Source of the DNA: Myroides indicus
Lineage (GTDB): Bacteria > Bacteroidota > Bacteroidia > Flavobacteriales > Flavobacteriaceae
Direction of reading: 5' to 3'
NCBI RefSeq assembly: GCF_004364575.1
Contig: NZ_SOAG01000011.1
Location: 27,102-91,101, forward strand
DNA length: 64,000 bases
The notes beneath the pieces are model-generated. The model was not told where the DNA came from and made no database searches. It was given only the letters and a program-made list of their open reading frames with translations. Made by a program: the position numbers and the translations under genes. This document shows, piece after piece, positions 27,607 through 37,700 of the stretch; the first letter of the stretch is position 1, and each line of letters begins with the position of its first letter.

Positions 27607-28575
27607 TCAACGGTTTTTAGATATGTTTTCAACAATATTAACCGCATGAATTCTTGAGTTTTCAATAAACCAGGTATGTGTGTTTAAACCGCCGCAAACA
27701 ACTCCAGCTAAATATAAATTGGAGATATTGGTTTCCATTGTTTCAGTATTGTATATAGGAATGTTGGTTATTAAGTCAGCAACTCCCACACCGATTTTTC
27801 TTAAAAAGTCAAAATCAGGTCGATATCCTGTAAGAGCCAATACAAAATCATTGGGTAAAGTGATTTTTCCGGTCGGACTATCAACAGTAACAGTGTTAAT
27901 ATCTATCTTAGTCAGGTTACTGTTAAATAAAGCATGTATACTCCCTTCAGCAATTCGGTTTTCGATGTCTGGTTTTACCCAATATTTTACATGTGAACTT
28001 ATAGCAGAATCCCGGATTATCATAGTTACTTTTGCTCCTTTTCGGTAACATTCTAAAGCAGCGTCAACAGAAGAATTGCTTGCACCAACTACTACTACGT
28101 TCATTCCTGCATAAAAATGAGGGTCTTTGTAGTAATGAGATACTTTGGGTAAATCCTCTCCCGGTATATTTAACAGATTAGGAATGTCGTAAAATCCCGT
28201 AGCAATAATTGTGTTAGCAGCCGTATAAGTGTTTTTGGAAGTTTGTATAACAAATATATTATATTCATTTTTTTGTATATCTATAACCGTTTCAAACAAG
28301 TGAATATTTAAACCATTAGATACGGCAACTCTTCTATAATATTCTAAAGCTTCATTTCGTCTGGGTTTTTTTTCAATACTGATAAAAGGAATTTCATTTA
28401 ATTCCAGTAAGTCTGAAGAAGAAAAAAACTGCATATTGACAGGATAATTATATAGAGAATTAACCAGACAGCCTTTTTCTATAATAAGATAAGATAATCC
28501 TTTTTTTTCGGCTTCTAAACCACAAGCAAGTCCAATTGGTCCGCCACCTACGATGACAATATCAAAATGTTCCAT
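27607..28575 (-). CDS. YpdA-family bacillithiol disulfide reductase-like flavoprotein
   Basis: A 322-residue FAD/NAD(P)H oxidoreductase. IVIVGGGPIGLACGLEAEK (about 5-23) is the FAD-binding motif and VVVVGASNSSVDAALECYRK (about 160-179) the NAD(P)H site. There is no CxxC thioredoxin-reductase redox pair between them, as expected for YpdA/Bdr enzymes that reduce bacillithiol disulfide. LALTGYRPDFDFL and LYLAGVVCGGLNTHTWFIEN complete the family pattern. Bacillithiol synthesis genes are not in this window. The proximity to a Fur-family regulator fits a redox or metal theme but may be coincidental. Confidence 0.85.
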   Translation of the reverse strand: MEHFDIVIVGGGPIGLACGLEAEKKGLSYLIIEKGCLVNSLYNYPVNMQFFSSSDLLELNEIPFISIEKKPRRNEALEYYRRVAVSNGLNIHLFETVIDIQKNEYNIFVIQTSKNTYTAANTIIATGFYDIPNLLNIPGEDLPKVSHYYKDPHFYAGMNVVVVGASNSSVDAALECYRKGAKVTMIIRDSAISSHVKYWVKPDIENRIAEGSIHALFNSNLTKIDINTVTVDSPTGKITLPNDFVLALTGYRPDFDFLRKIGVGVADLITNIPIYNTETMETNISNLYLAGVVCGGLNTHTWFIENSRIHAVNIVENISKNR

Positions 28576-28652
28576 TTTTATACTTTTACAAGAGCTGATA
28601 ATGAATACAAAAAGATCTTTTAAATAATTTTAGATGCAGTTTATTGTAAATG

Positions 28653-28679
28653 ACAAAGCGGCTCTTACAGCCGCTTTGT
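28653..28679 (-). terminator. Terminator after the YceI gene
   Basis: Stem ACAAAGCGGCT (28653-28663) with 28669-28679 and a 5-base loop. It sits 20 bases past the YceI stop on the minus strand and has A/T flanks, so it can also block read-through the other way. Confidence 0.75.
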
Positions 28680-28698
28680 TTATTATCTAAAAATATTG

Positions 28699-29400
28699 TT
28701 ATTCTGTAATTTTGTCAGCAGTAAGGAAAATGCCGATTTCCATATCTTTGCTGATTCCCCATTCAGCCGGATTTAATGCCGCACCCGAATCTTTATCTGT
28801 TGTTCCGAACACTAATCCCCATTCAGAACGATCAGCGATAAAATTAGCCTCCATTGTAGCTTTATTGTCGGTAATGGTAACTTTTGCAGGAAAAGTAATA
28901 TTAACTGTTTTTTCTAAAATAGTTAAATTTCCACTTATCAATTTATTTGCTCCTTCAACAGCACTTTGATTTGAAGCTGGATTAAAATCTTCTACTTTTG
29001 TTATTTTAAAAACAACTGTAGGGTGTTTTTCAACATCAAAAAAGTCTGGGCTTTTTAGGTGTCCACCAAGTTTTTCAACATCTTCGTCTTTGTCAACAGA
29101 AGCTCTGTCCGGAGAAATGCTATTCATATCTACAACATAAGAGCCCGCATTTAATCCGGAAGCGTCAATGGCAATATCTCCAGATTCGATTGCAAGTTTT
29201 CCCCATCTTGGATTTAATCCTCCTTTGTGCCCTACTTTCCAGGTTACATAGCTTTCTGTAAGATTTACAGCAAATTTGTCTCCTTTTTCAACCGCTACTT
29301 CTTGTTCTGTAGTAGTGGTAGCTTTGTCGGCATTTTTATTTCCGCATGAGGAAAGAGAAACCATAGCTAAAACAGCTAGCGACAATACAATTTTTTTCAT
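28699..29400 (-). CDS. YceI family lipoprotein
   Basis: 233 residues with a lipoprotein signal (LAMVSLSSCGNK, Cys19), a Thr/Lys-rich linker, and a YceI lipocalin-like barrel from about 45: ESYVTWKVGHKGG, then SPDFFDVEKHPTVVFKI, then LTILEKTVNITFPAKV, then DRSEWGLVFG. YceI proteins bind polyisoprenoid or other lipids in the periplasm; here it is membrane-anchored. It lies upstream of the YpdA-like gene on the same strand but has its own terminator. Confidence 0.9.
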   Translation of the reverse strand: MKKIVLSLAVLAMVSLSSCGNKNADKATTTTEQEVAVEKGDKFAVNLTESYVTWKVGHKGGLNPRWGKLAIESGDIAIDASGLNAGSYVVDMNSISPDRASVDKDEDVEKLGGHLKSPDFFDVEKHPTVVFKITKVEDFNPASNQSAVEGANKLISGNLTILEKTVNITFPAKVTITDNKATMEANFIADRSEWGLVFGTTDKDSGAALNPAEWGISKDMEIGIFLTADKITE

Positions 29401-29539
29401 ATTATAATTAATTTATTGTGAAGCGAAAATACAATAGACAAAATAAATAAGCAATTAATTGAGAGAAAATAACAATTTAATTAATCTAGATTAAGATTTT
29501 GTACTATTAAATTATTGCATACGTTGTAAAATAGAAAAA

Positions 29540-29566
29540 AAGCCAGCATGGTGAAAAAGCTGGCTT
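29540..29566 (-). terminator. Terminator after the azurin gene
   Basis: Read on the minus strand, AAGCCAGC/GCTGGCTT (29559-29566 and 29540-29547) closes an 11-base loop and is followed by a T-run. Confidence 0.75.
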
Positions 29567-29587
29567 AATCATAATTTTAAAATATTA

Positions 29588-30100
29588 TTATTCTGCAATC
29601 AATTTTCCTTGCATTAGAGCAAAGTGAGCAGGGAAAGTGCATAAAAAGTCATAAGTACCGGCTTCTGTAATTGTAAATTCAATTGTGTCTGATTCTCCGC
29701 CTCCTAAAACTTTGGTATGGGCAACTACGTTTTCTTTTCCATTTTCAGGAATGTAATCTGTAGCTGTAGCTTGGGCAGCTTCTGTAGCAAAAGCGGTCAT
29801 ATCTGTGCCTTGCGCAAGCAAAACCCAATTGTGCCCCATTACGCTTTTATCCATTTTACCTGTATGTTTTAAAGTCAAGATGATCTTTTCTCCTACAGGA
29901 ACGCGGATTTCGTTTTTGTTAAACTTCATTTGATCGTCTCCTGAAATTGAAATTTTAACCCCTTGATTCTCTTCTTTGGCGGGAGTCTCTGTCTGCGTTT
30001 CAGGCGTGGTTGTTGTATTGTCTTTTTTCTTGTCACCACCACAAGAAATAAGCATTGTTGCACCTAGTGTGAATGCTAAAAGATAATTTAATTTTTTCAT
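29588..30100 (-). CDS. Azurin, membrane-anchored blue copper protein
   Basis: A cupredoxin that carries electrons in the periplasm. The first 20 residues are a lipoprotein signal (ATMLISCGG), followed by a Lys/Thr/Glu-rich spacer and the azurin domain from about 48. All type 1 copper ligands are visible: the Gly-His in VMGHNWVLL and the loop CTFPAHFALMQG, in which Cys, His (+5) and Met (+9) match the classical azurin spacing. Most proteobacterial azurins are soluble; a lipid anchor is common in Bacteroidota. Confidence 0.93.
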   Translation of the reverse strand: MKKLNYLLAFTLGATMLISCGGDKKKDNTTTTPETQTETPAKEENQGVKISISGDDQMKFNKNEIRVPVGEKIILTLKHTGKMDKSVMGHNWVLLAQGTDMTAFATEAAQATATDYIPENGKENVVAHTKVLGGGESDTIEFTITEAGTYDFLCTFPAHFALMQGKLIAE

Positions 30101-30181
30101 GCTATTTTAATTAAAAATATAGTTATTGATAAAGATACGATTAAAAACAAGAATTTATGAATTTTATAAAAGATAAATAGG

Positions 30182-30682
30182 TTATATTTCTTTAAAAGTA
30201 GAAATAGCATTCATCATTTCTGTACCTTGCCAGTCTTTGTTTTTTTCAGTAGTCCAAGAAATAATTTGGTAATTTGCTTTTTTGCCTTCTATAATAGTCT
30301 GAATCATAAACATGACGGCTTTTCCCTGATTCATTTTTAATTCAAAGAGTTTGCCGTTTAAGCCGTTTATCTTTACGTTGTCTTCCTTTAAAACCTCATA
30401 TTCAGGTCTTTTTTCATAAGTAGCTTTTGCTTTAGCAACGTAGGTGTTAAAATCCATATTTGTTTCTTTTGGATCGTCTTTTACAACCAAATAAGTTTGT
30501 AAAAAAGTATTTCCATATTGTAAATCAGCACCTTCATATAGGTCTTCCATTTTTGCGAGGTTACCGGGTATTTCGATACTGTACAGATCTTTTACATCTA
30601 CAGTTTGAGGAGGTTGAACTTTTTGATTACAACTAACAGTTAGAAAAAGGATCAGACAAACTGAAAAAAAATTGGTTTTCAT
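30182..30682 (-). CDS. Uncharacterised lipoprotein
   Basis: 166 residues from the start at 30682; an ATG four codons upstream is possible but gives a poorer signal. The lipobox is LFLTVSCNQ (Cys18). The mature part, YSIEIPGNLAKMEDLYEGAD then LFELKMNQGKAVMFMIQTII, resembles small Bacteroidota proteins with a PsbP/DUF1795-like alpha-beta fold. I do not recognise the family securely. It is upstream of the azurin gene on the same strand, about 80 bases away. Confidence 0.75.
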   Translation of the reverse strand: MKTNFFSVCLILFLTVSCNQKVQPPQTVDVKDLYSIEIPGNLAKMEDLYEGADLQYGNTFLQTYLVVKDDPKETNMDFNTYVAKAKATYEKRPEYEVLKEDNVKINGLNGKLFELKMNQGKAVMFMIQTIIEGKKANYQIISWTTEKNKDWQGTEMMNAISTFKEI

Positions 30683-30839
30683 GATGCTCAGCAATTAAAG
30701 ATTATAAACGTAAAGGTACGTTAAAATATGACGAAATACAGATTCTAAAAGTGAAAAAATAAAAAAAACAAGCTTTTTTATTGTCTGTTCTGCCTAAAAA
30801 AGAGTAAATTAGTGGAATAAGAATTAAAAAGGAGAGATT

Positions 30840-31415
30840 ATGGGAAAAACAGTATTGATGTTAGCAGGAGACTTTGTTGAAGATTATGAAGTTATGGTAC
30901 CGTATCAGGCATTATTGTCTGTAGGCGTAAAAGTAGATGTGGTTTGTCCGGGAAAAAGAAAAGGAGAAGTAATAGCAACTGCAGTACACGATTTTGTTGG
31001 TTTTCAGACTTATGCAGAAACAAGAGGACACAATTTTGTAATTAATAAAACTTTTGAAGATGTAAAACTGGAAGACTACGACGGATTATATGTATGTGGC
31101 GGACGCGCTCCGGAATATATACGCTTGAATAAGAGAGTGATTGAAATAGTTCAGTCTTTTTTTGAAAAGAAACTGCCTGTAGCAGCAATCTGTCACGGAA
31201 TTCAGGTGTTGACGCCTGCAAATGTATTACAAGGAAGAACGCTGACGGCTTATCCTGCAATTGGTCCGGATATAACCGTGGCAGGAGGTATTTATAAAGA
31301 AGTGGATGCAGATAAAGCTGTAGTAGATGACAATCTGGTAACTTCGCCGGCATGGCCTGGACATCCTGCGATTTTAAAGGAATTCTATAGGATTTTAGGC
31401 ATTACTATCGCTTAA
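30840..31415 (+). CDS. DJ-1/PfpI family protein
   Basis: A 191-residue class I glutamine amidotransferase-like protein. The nucleophile elbow is AAICHGIQVLTP with Cys at about 119, and the family's acidic residue lies in GDFVEDYEVMVPYQ. YDGLYVCGGRAPEYIRL is the central strand. Members act as proteases, glyoxalases or protein deglycases/chaperones; the specific activity is not known. It stands alone and is followed by nadC after 87 bases. Divergence from the lipoprotein gene suggests its own promoter. Confidence 0.87.
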   Translation: MGKTVLMLAGDFVEDYEVMVPYQALLSVGVKVDVVCPGKRKGEVIATAVHDFVGFQTYAETRGHNFVINKTFEDVKLEDYDGLYVCGGRAPEYIRLNKRVIEIVQSFFEKKLPVAAICHGIQVLTPANVLQGRTLTAYPAIGPDITVAGGIYKEVDADKAVVDDNLVTSPAWPGHPAILKEFYRILGITIA

Positions 31416-31502
31416 AGTATAACCAAAGTAGCTGATATGCGGTGTTGATAAATAAGAAGTGAATAAAACATTTCTTATTTTAGCATCGCAAATTTTTTAT
31501 AT

Positions 31503-32363
31503 ATGATTACAGAAAAACAATTTAAACAGGAACTGGATATAATTATTACAAATGCGATAAGAGAAGATATCGGAGATGGCGATCATAGTTCTTTGGCGTG
31601 TATTCCGACATCAGCGCAGGGCAAAGCAAAACTTTTGGTAAAAGAAGCAGGTGTTATTGCCGGTGTGCAGTTTGCTAAAATGGTTTTTAAATATGTAGAT
31701 CCTGATTTAGTTGTAGAAGAACTTATTTCCGATGGTAAACAAGTGCAGAAAGGTGACCTCGTGTTTTTTGTATCCGGTGCCTCTCAATCTATTTTAAAAG
31801 CCGAGCGCCTGGTGTTAAATGCAATGCAGAGAATGAGCGCAATTGCTACTAAAACCAAAACTTTTGTCGACTTGCTTGAAGGAACAAAAACTAAAATTTT
31901 GGATACAAGAAAAACAACCCCCGGTATAAGAGCCCTAGAAAAATGGGCAGTAAAAATTGCGGGAGGAGAAAATCACAGGTTTGCTCTGTACGATATGATT
32001 ATGCTGAAAGACAATCACATTGATTTTGCCGGAGGGATAAAAGAAGCTATAGAAAAAACAAATGCATACTTGAAAACCAATAATAAAGACTTGAAGATTA
32101 TTGTAGAGGCTAGAAATTTAGATGAAGTGAGCCAAATCCTTGCTTGTGATAATGTTTACAGAATCTTATTAGATAACTTTGACTATCAAATGACCCGTGA
32201 AGCAGTAGCTTTGATAGGAAACAAGTGCCAAACGGAATCTTCCGGAAATATTGATGAAAATACAGTGAGAGAATACGCCCTTTGCGGTGTGGATTATGTA
32301 TCGTCCGGAGCATTGACTCATTCGGTATATAATATGGATTTAAGCTTAAAAGCCGTGATGTAA
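31503..32363 (+). CDS. nadC: Nicotinate-nucleotide pyrophosphorylase (carboxylating)
   Basis: Quinolinate phosphoribosyltransferase converts quinolinate and PRPP to nicotinate mononucleotide in de novo NAD synthesis. The 286 residues include REDIGDGDHSSLACIP (about 18-33), AERLVLNAMQRMSAIATKT (about 100-118), LDTRKTTPGIRALEKWAV (about 137-154), the GGGxxHR-like AGGENHRFALYDMIMLKDNH, and the C-terminal GVDYVSSGALTHS. nadA and nadB are not in the window. It is 13 bases before the BrkB-like gene, so probably co-transcribed with it. Confidence 0.96.
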   Translation: MITEKQFKQELDIIITNAIREDIGDGDHSSLACIPTSAQGKAKLLVKEAGVIAGVQFAKMVFKYVDPDLVVEELISDGKQVQKGDLVFFVSGASQSILKAERLVLNAMQRMSAIATKTKTFVDLLEGTKTKILDTRKTTPGIRALEKWAVKIAGGENHRFALYDMIMLKDNHIDFAGGIKEAIEKTNAYLKTNNKDLKIIVEARNLDEVSQILACDNVYRILLDNFDYQMTREAVALIGNKCQTESSGNIDENTVREYALCGVDYVSSGALTHSVYNMDLSLKAVM

Positions 32364-32376
32364 ATAACAATAGAGG

Positions 32377-33276
32377 ATGTCCGAAGAAATCGAAAAACAA
32401 TTAGAGCATATTCCCGTTATCAATAAATTGGTTCGGCTGACAAAGGGCGTCCGTTTTTCGATGTTGGAGGGATATTCGCTCTACGATTTAATGGAACTTT
32501 ATATTTTAGGAATAGTAAAAGGTGCTTTTTCGTATCGGGCGGGTTCTATTGCGTTCAGTTTTTTTATGGCGCTTTTTCCATTCGCGCTGTTTATATTAAA
32601 TTTAATACCTTACATCCCGATTGACAATTTTCAGCATGATTTTATGCAGTTTATTGCTAATTCGGTTCCTCCGAATACATTTGGAGCAATTGAATCTATT
32701 TTGGACGATATCATGAACAACAGTTATCGCTCTTTATTGTCCTCGGGGGTACTGTTGTCTATATTTTTGATGACGAATGGTATTTTTGCCATTATTGGGG
32801 GATTTGAGTCTTCTTATCATATTTCGATTTCCAGAAATATTATCCGGCAATATATAGTAGCCTTGGGACTTTCTGTTTTGCTGGCATTTACCTTAATTTT
32901 TTCAGTAGCTTTTTACGTGGTTTTAGAAATTTTGATGTACAAATCTAATATAGACTCTATGTTAATTCAGTGGTCTCGGAGTGTTTATCTTTTAATCGTA
33001 GTACTGTTTACCACATCCATATTGTACAAATTCGGGGCAAAAGAAACCAAGGGAATGTCTTTTATTTCTGTAGGTTCTGTTTTTACTACTATTCTCTATG
33101 TGCTTACTTCTTATTTATTCAGTGTATATGTTTTGCGGTTTGCCCGATATAACGAGTTGTACGGCTCTATAGGAACGCTTTTAGTAGTAATGTTTTATCT
33201 TTGGATAAACTGTATGATTTTATTAATGGGATTTGAGCTAAATCTGGCTATAAGTAAATTAAAGTCAAAAAAATAG
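32377..33276 (+). CDS. YihY/BrkB family membrane protein
   Basis: A 299-residue inner-membrane protein with about six helices. Family signatures are AGSIAFSFFMALFPFALFIL (about 56-75) and the final YGSIGTLLVVMFYLWINCMI (about 262-281). The N-terminal ~45 residues are cytoplasmic. These proteins were once called ribonuclease BN in error; their function is unclear. It follows nadC with a 13-base gap. Confidence 0.9.
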   Translation: MSEEIEKQLEHIPVINKLVRLTKGVRFSMLEGYSLYDLMELYILGIVKGAFSYRAGSIAFSFFMALFPFALFILNLIPYIPIDNFQHDFMQFIANSVPPNTFGAIESILDDIMNNSYRSLLSSGVLLSIFLMTNGIFAIIGGFESSYHISISRNIIRQYIVALGLSVLLAFTLIFSVAFYVVLEILMYKSNIDSMLIQWSRSVYLLIVVLFTTSILYKFGAKETKGMSFISVGSVFTTILYVLTSYLFSVYVLRFARYNELYGSIGTLLVVMFYLWINCMILLMGFELNLAISKLKSKK

Positions 33277-33307
33277 TTATATTTGATATATTATAACCAA
33301 TAAAAAA

Positions 33308-33742
33308 GTGAAAAATATGACAAAGTTTTTGATGACGACAGCCGTTTTTGTCGGCTCTGTTTTATTTGTGAGTGCACAAAGCGTGACAGGAAAATGGCGA
33401 ACAATTGATGATAATACTGGTAAAGAAAAATCGATTGTTGAAATTTATGAAGAAAACGGGAAGTATTTTGGCAAGATAGTTCAGCTTTTAAATCCGACCA
33501 AGAAAAATCCAACTTGTGATGCATGTCCGGGAGATGACAAAGGAAAACCAATAGAAGGACTGGTAATCATAAAAGACTTACAAAAAAAAGGAGATGAATA
33601 TACAGGAGGAAAAATAACAGATCCCCAGTCAGGAAAACAATATAAATGTACTATAAAACTTAACGGAAAAGATAAATTAGATGTCCGAGGATATGTAGGA
33701 ATTTCACTTATTGGAAGAACGCAAACCTGGCTCAAAGAATAG
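33308..33742 (+). CDS. DUF2147 domain secreted protein
   Basis: About 144 residues from a GTG at 33308, or 141 from the ATG at 33317; both give a signal peptide ending FVSAQS. The mature domain is typical DUF2147: GKWRTIDDNTGKEKSIVEIY, then NPTCDACPGDDKGKPIEGLV with two Cys, then GGKITDPQSGKQYKC and a final LDVRGYVGISLIGRTQTW. It is a small beta-barrel-like periplasmic protein of unknown function, with its own terminator just downstream. Confidence 0.88.
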   Translation: MKNMTKFLMTTAVFVGSVLFVSAQSVTGKWRTIDDNTGKEKSIVEIYEENGKYFGKIVQLLNPTKKNPTCDACPGDDKGKPIEGLVIIKDLQKKGDEYTGGKITDPQSGKQYKCTIKLNGKDKLDVRGYVGISLIGRTQTWLKE

Positions 33743-33745
33743 AAC

Positions 33746-33778
33746 AAAAAAACCGAAGTAAAATCCTTCGGTTTTTTT
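33746..33778 (+). terminator. Terminator after the DUF2147 gene
   Basis: Stem AAAAAAACCGAAG (33746-33758) and 33766-33778 with a 7-base loop and a long T-run, four bases after the stop. Confidence 0.85.
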
Positions 33779-33845
33779 ATTTAAAAACAAGTGTAACAAA
33801 AAAGAGCTTTGTGCTACCAATAAATAAAGATTAAAAAATAAAGAT

Positions 33846-34721
33846 ATGGAATTGGTTATTAAAAATTTGAGCAAAACCTATAAAAACGGCGTTAAGGCAA
33901 TAGATGATTTAAATATTGAGATAGGATCGGGGATGTTTGGTTTATTGGGACCAAACGGTGCCGGAAAATCATCACTGATGAGAACCATTGCCACTTTGCA
34001 AAAACCGGACAGTGGAAGTATATTTTTTGGCGACATTAATGTGTTGGAACAACCAATGGATTTTAGAAAGATACTTGGATATTTACCACAGGATTTTGGA
34101 GTTTATCCCAATATGTCGGCGATGGATTTATTGGATTATTTTGCACGATTAAAAGGAATAGCGAATTCCAATCAGCGCAAAGAAATTGTCGATAGCGTAT
34201 TGGAAGTAACTAATTTATACGAAGTGAGGCGAAAAAATGTAAGTGGATATTCCGGCGGAATGAAACAGCGTTTCGGTATAGCACAGTTATTGCTGAACGA
34301 TCCAAAATTGATTATAGTGGATGAACCGACCGCAGGCTTAGACCCTGCCGAAAGACACCGTTTTCTCAATGTATTAAGAGAGATAGGAAATAATAACACT
34401 GTTATTTTTTCGACTCACATTGTAGATGATGTAAATGAATTATGCCATGAAATGGCAATTTTAAACGGTGGAAAACTGCTGGAAAGAAGTACGCCAAAAG
34501 AAGCCGAGCAAAAGTTGGAAGGCACTATCTGGAGTAAGGAAACTTCGCGGGAAGAGGCAGAAATTTTAAATCAGGAATTGACTATTTTATCAGGTAAATA
34601 CAATCAGGATAATCAGTTGATAATTAGAGCGTATTCCAAAGAATCACTTGCCGAAGATGGTTTTGTTCAGGTTAAACCCAATTTAGAAGATGTTTATTTT
34701 GTAGCACTTAAAAACGATTAG
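33846..34721 (+). CDS. ABC transporter ATP-binding protein
   Basis: A 291-residue ATPase. Walker A is LLGPNGAGKSSLMRTIA (about 34-50), the signature is VSGYSGGMKQRFGIAQLL (about 133-150), Walker B is LIIVDEPTAGLDP (about 155-167), and the switch His is in VIFSTHIVDDV. The C-terminal ~70 residues end with KPNLEDVYFVAL, typical of export-type ATPases with a regulatory tail. Three bases separate it from the large permease-peptidase fusion, which must be its membrane partner. The transported substrate is unknown. Confidence 0.93.
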   Translation: MELVIKNLSKTYKNGVKAIDDLNIEIGSGMFGLLGPNGAGKSSLMRTIATLQKPDSGSIFFGDINVLEQPMDFRKILGYLPQDFGVYPNMSAMDLLDYFARLKGIANSNQRKEIVDSVLEVTNLYEVRRKNVSGYSGGMKQRFGIAQLLLNDPKLIIVDEPTAGLDPAERHRFLNVLREIGNNNTVIFSTHIVDDVNELCHEMAILNGGKLLERSTPKEAEQKLEGTIWSKETSREEAEILNQELTILSGKYNQDNQLIIRAYSKESLAEDGFVQVKPNLEDVYFVALKND

Positions 34722-34724
34722 GTT

Positions 34725-37700
34725 ATGTTTGGAACTATCTTTTCTTTTGAGCTTAAACGATGGTTTAAGAACTGGGTGTTTTATTTGTATCTGGCTGTTT
34801 TTTTTGGAATGGGTTTTTTAACGATGGCAAGTGCTATAGGTGTTTTTGACAGAGTTACGGTTACAACTACTTCCTTAATGCATATGAATTCGCCTTATAT
34901 GCTCAATAGCTTTATAGAAGGATTTAATAATCTGTTGTATTTTTTATTCCCCTCTATTATCGGAGCGTCAATATATAGAGATTATCAGTATAATGCACAT
35001 CATATTCTGTATTCCTATCCGTTTTCCAAATCAGATTATTTACTGGGTAAATTTTTAAGCTCTTTTCTAATAACGCTGCTTATTAGTTTGTCAATCGGTG
35101 CAGGGATTTTTATTGCTACCTTTTTACCGTGGGCAAATGAACAGTTAATAGGAACAAATCACTTGTGGAGTTATGTACAGGTTTATTTGATGAATGTGAT
35201 TCCGAACATGATATTTATCGGCGTAATCGTTTTTGTAGTAACTACTTTGTCTAGAAGTGTTTATGTGGGGTTTGTTTCGGTTGTGATTCTGTTGATTCTA
35301 CAAGGAATAATTAACGGATTAACCGGAGATATGAATAATGAACAGCTTGCAGCTTTGCTTGAACCGTCGGGAATGGAAGCAATTAATTATTATACAAAAT
35401 ACTGGACTGTTGATGAGTATAATTTTAACAATCTTCCGTTAGAAAAATGGTATATTTTAAACCGCTTAATCTGGATGGGAGTGGCTGTTTTATTTTTGGT
35501 TGTTTTAGGAAAATTATTTGCCTTTTCACAGCAAACGGTGAGTATTAGTTTTAGAAAAAAACAAAAAGGAGAACGTTTGGTAAAAAACAACTTTGTAGGA
35601 CTTGCTCGTATTGTACTTCCTAAGGTTGATTATAATTTTTCAAGAAAGACTCAATGGGTAAATGTGATTAATTTTACTAAATTGGATTTTAAATATTTGG
35701 CAAAAAATAAAGTCTTTATGATTTTAGTGGGATTGGGTATTTTGATGATGGTTTTAGTATCTTCTTCCAGTTCCATGTTGTTCGGTACATCTATCTACCC
35801 TGTAACAAGGGTGATGTTATTATTACCAGGCTCTACTTTTAAAATAGTTATTTTAGTAATTACTTTTTTAGGGGCAGGTTTATTGGTTCATAGAGGGAAA
35901 TTGACAAAGATGGATTTGTTGGTCGACTCTACGGCTGTGCCAAATTGGGTGTTGTTTACCTCTAAGCTGCTGGCTTTGGTTTGTATTCAGGCAACGCTAT
36001 TATTAGTAGTAATGGCAGGCGGAATTTTGATTCAGTCATATCATGAGTATTACAATTTTGAAATAGGCTTATACCTTCAAACGCTTTTGGGTATTGACTG
36101 GATTTGGTATATTATTTGGGCAGGTTTGGCATTAGCTGTACAAACGTTTTTTAAAAATTATCTGGTTGGGTTTTTTGTGTTATTGCTCTTCTTTATGTTT
36201 GGCGGACAGTTATCTAAATTGGGAATAGAACAACGGATATTTTTCTTCAATAAGCTTCCGAGAATGAATTATTCAGATATGAATGGTTTTGGAAGCGGTA
36301 TGGCAAAATATTTTATTTATGTTTTTTACTGGATGCTTTTTATCGGCTTTTTAAGCGGTCTATCTTTATTATTTTGGAGAAGGGGAGTTTTTAGCAGTTT
36401 AAGAGAGCGCTTTTACTTTGCAAAAAAACGAGCAAAAGCTTCTATTCTTGTACCATCGCTGCTTTGTTTGATTGGATTTATTGCTTTAGGGAGTTATCTG
36501 TATTATGAAAATGCGGTTTTGAATACTTTTTATTCTGCAAAGGAAACAGAACAGTTAACAGTTGAATACGAAAAAAAATATAAAAAATATGAAAGCATGC
36601 TTCTGCCTCGTATCGTAGATGTCAAGGTGGATGTCGATTTATATCCTAAAGAGCGAAATTTTGAAGCTAAAGGTTTGTATATCTTAAAAAATAAAAATCA
36701 GCAGGCTGTAGATAGCGTATTGGTGAGTTTTAATACAGATATGCAGAGTGAAATAGAAATTAAAGGAGCTCGTCTTTTGTCCAAAGACACAATATATGGA
36801 TTTAGTTTTTATCGTTTTGATCAGCCATTAGAAGCAAACGAAGAAGTAAAGATGAGTTTTGTTATTAAAAATAAACCTAACACTATATTGCGCAATAATT
36901 CCCCTGTGTTGGAAAACGGAACATTTATCAACAATAGTTTTTTCCCTTCTTTGGGGTATTCCGCAGACGGAGAGTTCACTGACGATGAAATCCGCAAAAA
37001 ATATGGTTTAGCTCCTAAAGAACGCATGGCAGAACAAACAGATCAAAAAGCTTTACAGAATACATACATCAACCATGACTCGGATTGGATAACGTTTGAA
37101 ACGACAGTAAGTACTTCTAAAGATCAAACGGCAATTGCGCCCGGGTATTTGCAGCGAGAATGGGAAGAAGGCGACAGGCGTTATTTTCATTATAAAATGG
37201 ATCAGAAAATGTTGAATTTTTATGCTTTCAATTCAGCGAGGTACGAAGTTAAAAGAGATAAATGGAATGATATCAATATTGAAATTTATTACCGTAAAGG
37301 ACATGAATACAATGTGGACAGAATGATAAAAGGGGTAAAAAAATCATTAGACTATTATACTGCCGAGTACAGTCCTTACCAGCATAAACAGGTTCGTATA
37401 ATTGAGTTTCCGAATACCATGGGAACATTTGCTCAGTCTTTTGCCAATACTATTCCGTTTTCTGAATCTATTGGTTTTATTGCCGACGTGGACGAAGAAA
37501 ATGAAGATGCGGTAGATTATCCATTTGCGGTTACTGCTCACGAAGTTGCACATCAATGGTGGGCTCATCAGGTAATAGGCGCTAATGTGCAGGGAGTAAC
37601 GATGCTATCTGAAAGTTTGTCCGAATACAGTTCGCTTAAAGTATTGGAGCACGAGTATGGAAAAGGACAGATGCGCAAATTTTTAAAAGAAGCTCTGGAT

